Source: an uncultured Sulfitobacter sp.
Lineage (GTDB): Bacteria; Pseudomonadota; Alphaproteobacteria; Rhodobacterales; Rhodobacteraceae
Assembly (NCBI RefSeq): GCF_947502895.1
Contig: NZ_CANNBM010000010.1
Span: 1 to 54,806, forward strand
Direction: 5' to 3'
Length of the DNA stretch: 54,806 nt
Below are positions 52,552-54,806 of this stretch, piece after piece. How positions within the stretch are numbered: the first letter of the stretch is position 1; the number at the start of each line of letters is the position of its first letter. The notes under the pieces are model-generated. The model did no database searches. It had not been told where the DNA came from and saw only the letters and a program-made list of their open reading frames with translations. The position numbers and the translations under genes are program-made.

Positions 52552-52567
52552 ATTGCCCATGGGCAAC
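52552..52567. repeat. Putative parS palindrome, copy 2
   Basis: ATTGCCCATGGGCAAC, identical to 49803-49818. It lies between the last iteron and rep and overlaps a possible upstream TTG start of rep, so ParB or Rep bound here could also affect rep expression. Confidence 0.75.
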
Positions 52568-52627
52568 TTTTCTTGTATCTTACACAGCAACAGCTACAAA
52601 AGTAAGAATAAGCGTGTAAGCGAGCAG

Positions 52628-53647
52628 ATGGCAACAAAACCCTATCGCACCATAACGGCGCGACCCAATGCAGATAGTCTGGTTAAACCTGGAGAGCTGG
52701 TGGACCTTGTCGAGGTCACGCCCCTGACGCTTGCGGACCGCCGGATATACAATCAACTGCTGGAGAACGCGTGGGACGCGATTGAGAAACCGGTGACACA
52801 TGTCATAGCCAAGGCTGATCTGCGTGGATCCCATAACTCCAACGACCGCGTAGGGGAATCGATCGAACGATTGATGGGCTCTATCGTGAAGGTCAAAGTG
52901 CAGCGAGACGGGGAAGACGCGATCGAGCGGGTACAACTGTTAGGCGGCAATATCGAGACGACACGGCGCGACGGTTTGCTGGAATACGAAATTCCGACAC
53001 GGTTGCGGCGGATCATCAAAGACAGCACCGTTTTTGCGCGGTTGCAGCGCGAGGTTATGTTCGCACTCAGCTCAAAATACGCGCTGACTTTGTACGAGAT
53101 GATACAAAAGCGTGGAAACCTGCGGTGGAAATCCTCGGAGAAATTCAGTGTCGATGATTTGCGCGGCATCCTGGGGGTGCCGAAAGGGAAACTGACCTCA
53201 TGGTCGAACCTCAAATTGCGGGCAATTGACCCCGCGGTATCAGAGGTCTGTGCGCTGAGCGATTATGTGGTTGAAGTTGCACCGATCAAGACGGGCAGGC
53301 GGGTGACACACGTAGAGCTGCGCTGGTGGCGCAAAGACGCGACATCAGAGGCCGAGGCAGAGCGGGAACTGGAGTTTTCCAAGGTAGGACGCAAGACACG
53401 TAGCAAAGAGCGGGCAGAGGCTCTGCGCGCCCAACCCCAGCGTCCGCGTCCCGTTTGGCTGGAAGCGCGCGGAGCTGCCCTGCGCCCGGATACATATGAG
53501 ACAGCGCGCCTGCGCTACCCTGGGTACGATATTTACCATGTGGAGGGCGAGTGGCGCGACTGGGCCAAAGGCAAAGATGCGCCGCGCGATCCTGACCGCG
53601 CGTTTTTGGCGTTTTTCAAAACCTTTGCGGCCGCTAACCCGATCTAG
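52628..53647 (+). CDS. Plasmid replication initiator protein
   Basis: A 339-aa initiator from the ATG at 52628 (MATKPYRTITARPNADSLVK). Frames starting at the TTG at 52553 would run through the parS palindrome and are less likely. FALSSKYALTLYEMIQKRGN and VDDLRGILGVPKGKLTSW look like the winged-helix region of Rep_3/RepB-type initiators that bind iterons. Rhodobacterales PGC plasmids have been reported to carry a DnaA-like replicase in a parAB module at this position in the PGC. Which compatibility type this is needs a family search. It is divergent from parAB across the iteron origin. Confidence 0.88.
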   Translation: MATKPYRTITARPNADSLVKPGELVDLVEVTPLTLADRRIYNQLLENAWDAIEKPVTHVIAKADLRGSHNSNDRVGESIERLMGSIVKVKVQRDGEDAIERVQLLGGNIETTRRDGLLEYEIPTRLRRIIKDSTVFARLQREVMFALSSKYALTLYEMIQKRGNLRWKSSEKFSVDDLRGILGVPKGKLTSWSNLKLRAIDPAVSEVCALSDYVVEVAPIKTGRRVTHVELRWWRKDATSEAEAERELEFSKVGRKTRSKERAEALRAQPQRPRPVWLEARGAALRPDTYETARLRYPGYDIYHVEGEWRDWAKGKDAPRDPDRAFLAFFKTFAAANPI

Positions 53648-53653
53648 GCGGGT

Positions 53654-53719
53654 AGGGGGCCAGCCCCCATCCTCCCCCAAGGGAGGATGCCCCCGGAGGA
53701 TTTATGGCCAAGAAAAATA
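53654..53719 (+). repeat. Dispersed hairpin plus 24-bp element, copy after rep
   Basis: Two GC stems (GGGGG...CCCCC at 53655-53668 and CATCCTCCC...GGGAGGATG at 53668-53689) are followed by CCCCC and a 24-bp block (53696-53719) identical to 31518-31495 on the minus strand. It sits between the convergent ends of rep and hemE. The stems may terminate rep, though no T-run follows directly. Confidence 0.7.
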
Positions 53720-53725
53720 GAAGGA

Positions 53726-54760
53726 TCAGCCGTTACGCACGGTGTCGATCATCAGCTGTACATTTTCGGGGTCTGCGTCGGGTGTGATGCCGTGGCCAAG
53801 GTTGAAGATGTGGGGCCCCTTCGAGAAGGCCTGAACAGTGCGGCGTGTCTCGGAGACAAGCGCATCGCCACCAGAGACCATATGCGACGATTTGAGGTTG
53901 CCCTGAACGCAGCCGCCTGTTTGCAGGTTTGCGGCGGCCCATTCGGCGGTCACCCCATCATCTACAGCGATGCAATCAGCACCCGTTGCCGCATGCGTGC
54001 CGACATATTTTTCGCCAGCGCCGCGCGGGAAGGCAATGACAGGCACGCCGGGATGTTTTTCCTTAAGCGCGGCTGTAATCCGGGCCATCGGCTTTATGGA
54101 GTAGTCCATAAAATCGTTACCCTGAAGTGATCCGGCCCAACTGTCGAAGATCTTAACCACTTCGGCGCCTGCTTCGATCTGTTTGGACATGTAGTGGATT
54201 GTTGCGTCGGTAATCCGTTCCATCAGGCTATTGAACACGGCGCGGTTTTCAGCTTTGAGTTTGTGTGCGGGCCCTTGATCGGGCGTGCCCTGCCCCGCGA
54301 TCATATAGGTGGCTACCGTCCATGGTGCGCCGGCAAACCCGATGAGTGTCGTCTCGGAGGGCAATTCGCGGGACAGGATTTTTACAGTCTCATATACAGG
54401 AGACAGGTGGTCGTGGATCGCATCTGCTGGAACCAGCTTGTCCAGTTCGGCCTGCGTGGTGATCGTAGACAGGCGCGGTCCTTCGCCAGTGACGAACCAA
54501 AGGTCCGCGCCCAAGGCTTGGGGGACCAGCAAAATGTCGGCGAACAGGATAGCCGCGTCAAATCCGTAGCGTCGAATCGGCTGGAGCGTCACTTCGGCTG
54601 CCAATTCGGGATTATAGCAAAGCTTGAGAAAATCACCTGCTTGGGCGCGCGTTGCGCGGTATTCCGGCAGATAGCGACCCGCCTGACGCATCATCCAGAT
54701 CGGCGGCGTGGGAAGTGTCTCGCCGGCAAGCGCGCGAAGGATTGTTTTCTGGGCGGTCAT
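53726..54760 (-). CDS. hemE: Uroporphyrinogen decarboxylase
   Basis: Cytoplasmic enzyme of 344 aa that decarboxylates uroporphyrinogen III to coproporphyrinogen III. The N-terminal PPIWMMRQAGRYLPEYR is the family signature, and DAAILFADILLVPQALG follows. The start lies in the 77-bp contig overlap and, on the circle, faces hemC with a PpsR palindrome between them. The upstream ribosome site is weak (GAGACAG). It is normally a single-copy essential gene, so the host could depend on this replicon if no chromosomal copy exists. Confidence 0.97.
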   Translation of the reverse strand: MTAQKTILRALAGETLPTPPIWMMRQAGRYLPEYRATRAQAGDFLKLCYNPELAAEVTLQPIRRYGFDAAILFADILLVPQALGADLWFVTGEGPRLSTITTQAELDKLVPADAIHDHLSPVYETVKILSRELPSETTLIGFAGAPWTVATYMIAGQGTPDQGPAHKLKAENRAVFNSLMERITDATIHYMSKQIEAGAEVVKIFDSWAGSLQGNDFMDYSIKPMARITAALKEKHPGVPVIAFPRGAGEKYVGTHAATGADCIAVDDGVTAEWAAANLQTGGCVQGNLKSSHMVSGGDALVSETRRTVQAFSKGPHIFNLGHGITPDADPENVQLMIDTVRNG

Positions 54761-54806
54761 ATGCTGTCTCTATATTTGAATTTGGCTATATCTATCATGC
54801 GATAAA
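54730..54806. repeat. Terminal overlap of a circular contig (right copy)
   Basis: Exact duplicate of bases 1-77. It covers the first codons of hemE on the minus strand and its upstream leader. Joining the two copies places hemE directly upstream of, and divergent from, hemC. Confidence 0.9.

Larger units (their letters stand above)
52014..52627. other. Probable origin of replication (oriV) region
   Basis: A 614-bp AT-rich, gene-free stretch between divergent parA and rep. It contains a block of direct repeats (iterons, 52345-52451), a degenerate copy at 52538-52552, and a parS-like palindrome at 52552-52567 just before rep. The stretch at 52200-52320 is A+T-rich and could be the melting region. 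I saw no clear DnaA box (TTATCCACA). The call rests on the iterons and the flanking rep and par genes. Confidence 0.8.

Noticed and set aside
1..54806. CRISPR arrays, tRNA or rRNA genes and insertion sequences
   Set aside because: None seen: no regular spacer-repeat arrays, no cloverleaf-like genes and no transposase-like products.

Overview
The window is a compact, apparently complete circular replicon that carries a full purple-bacterial photosynthesis gene cluster (PGC) plus its own replication and partitioning module. Bases 1-77 are repeated exactly at 54730-54806. This is what an assembler leaves at the ends of a circular contig, so the real circle is about 54,729 bp. The gene set points to an aerobic anoxygenic phototroph of the Rhodobacteraceae (Roseobacter group): AcsF as the oxygen-dependent cyclase with no BchE, a complete spheroidenone pathway (crtA, B, C, D, E, F, I), TspO, PpsR/PpaA regulation, PufX in place of the tetraheme PufC, and no puc (LH2) genes.

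Layout. (1) 133-1077 hemC (+), divergent from hemE, which closes the other end of the contig. (2) 1261-16661, a long minus-strand block read as bchF-N-B-H-L-M-lhaA-puhA-B-C-orf98-acsF-puhE-hemA: early Bchl synthesis, reaction-centre H subunit and assembly factors. (3) 16921-20217 plus-strand regulators ppaA, ppsR and a second B12-binding-domain protein. (4) cycA (-), the soluble electron donor. (5) 20966-24921 bchG-bch2-bchP-idi (+), late Bchl synthesis and isoprenoids. (6) 25001-37481, a minus-strand superoperon crtE-crtF-bchC-bchX-orf86-bchY-bchZ-pufQ-B-A-L-M-X followed by dxs. (7) crtD-crtC (+). (8) crtI-crtB-tspO-mscS-like (-). (9) crtA-bchI-bchD-bchO (+), spheroidene monooxygenase and Mg-chelatase. 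(10) 49804-53647, a plasmid maintenance module: parA-parB (-), an iteron origin, a divergent replication initiator (+) and two copies of a perfect palindrome (putative parS). (11) hemE (-).

The genes form one working unit. hemA, hemC and hemE feed tetrapyrroles to BchIDH(O)-BchM-AcsF-BchLNB-BchF-BchXYZ-BchC-BchG-BchP. dxs, idi and crtE feed isoprenoids to both phytylation and spheroidenone. puf and puh make the RC-LH1 core, which cytochrome c (CycA) reduces directly. Twelve TGT-N12-ACA palindromes (PpsR sites) lie in six intergenic control regions, including the hemE/hemC spacer, so the whole plasmid looks like a single PpsR regulon.

I found no transposases, integrases, conjugation or mobilisation genes, toxin-antitoxin genes, tRNAs, rRNAs or CRISPR arrays. 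Apart from an MscS-type channel, nearly everything serves phototrophy or plasmid maintenance. Functional names rest on recognition of conserved families; no database search was run.
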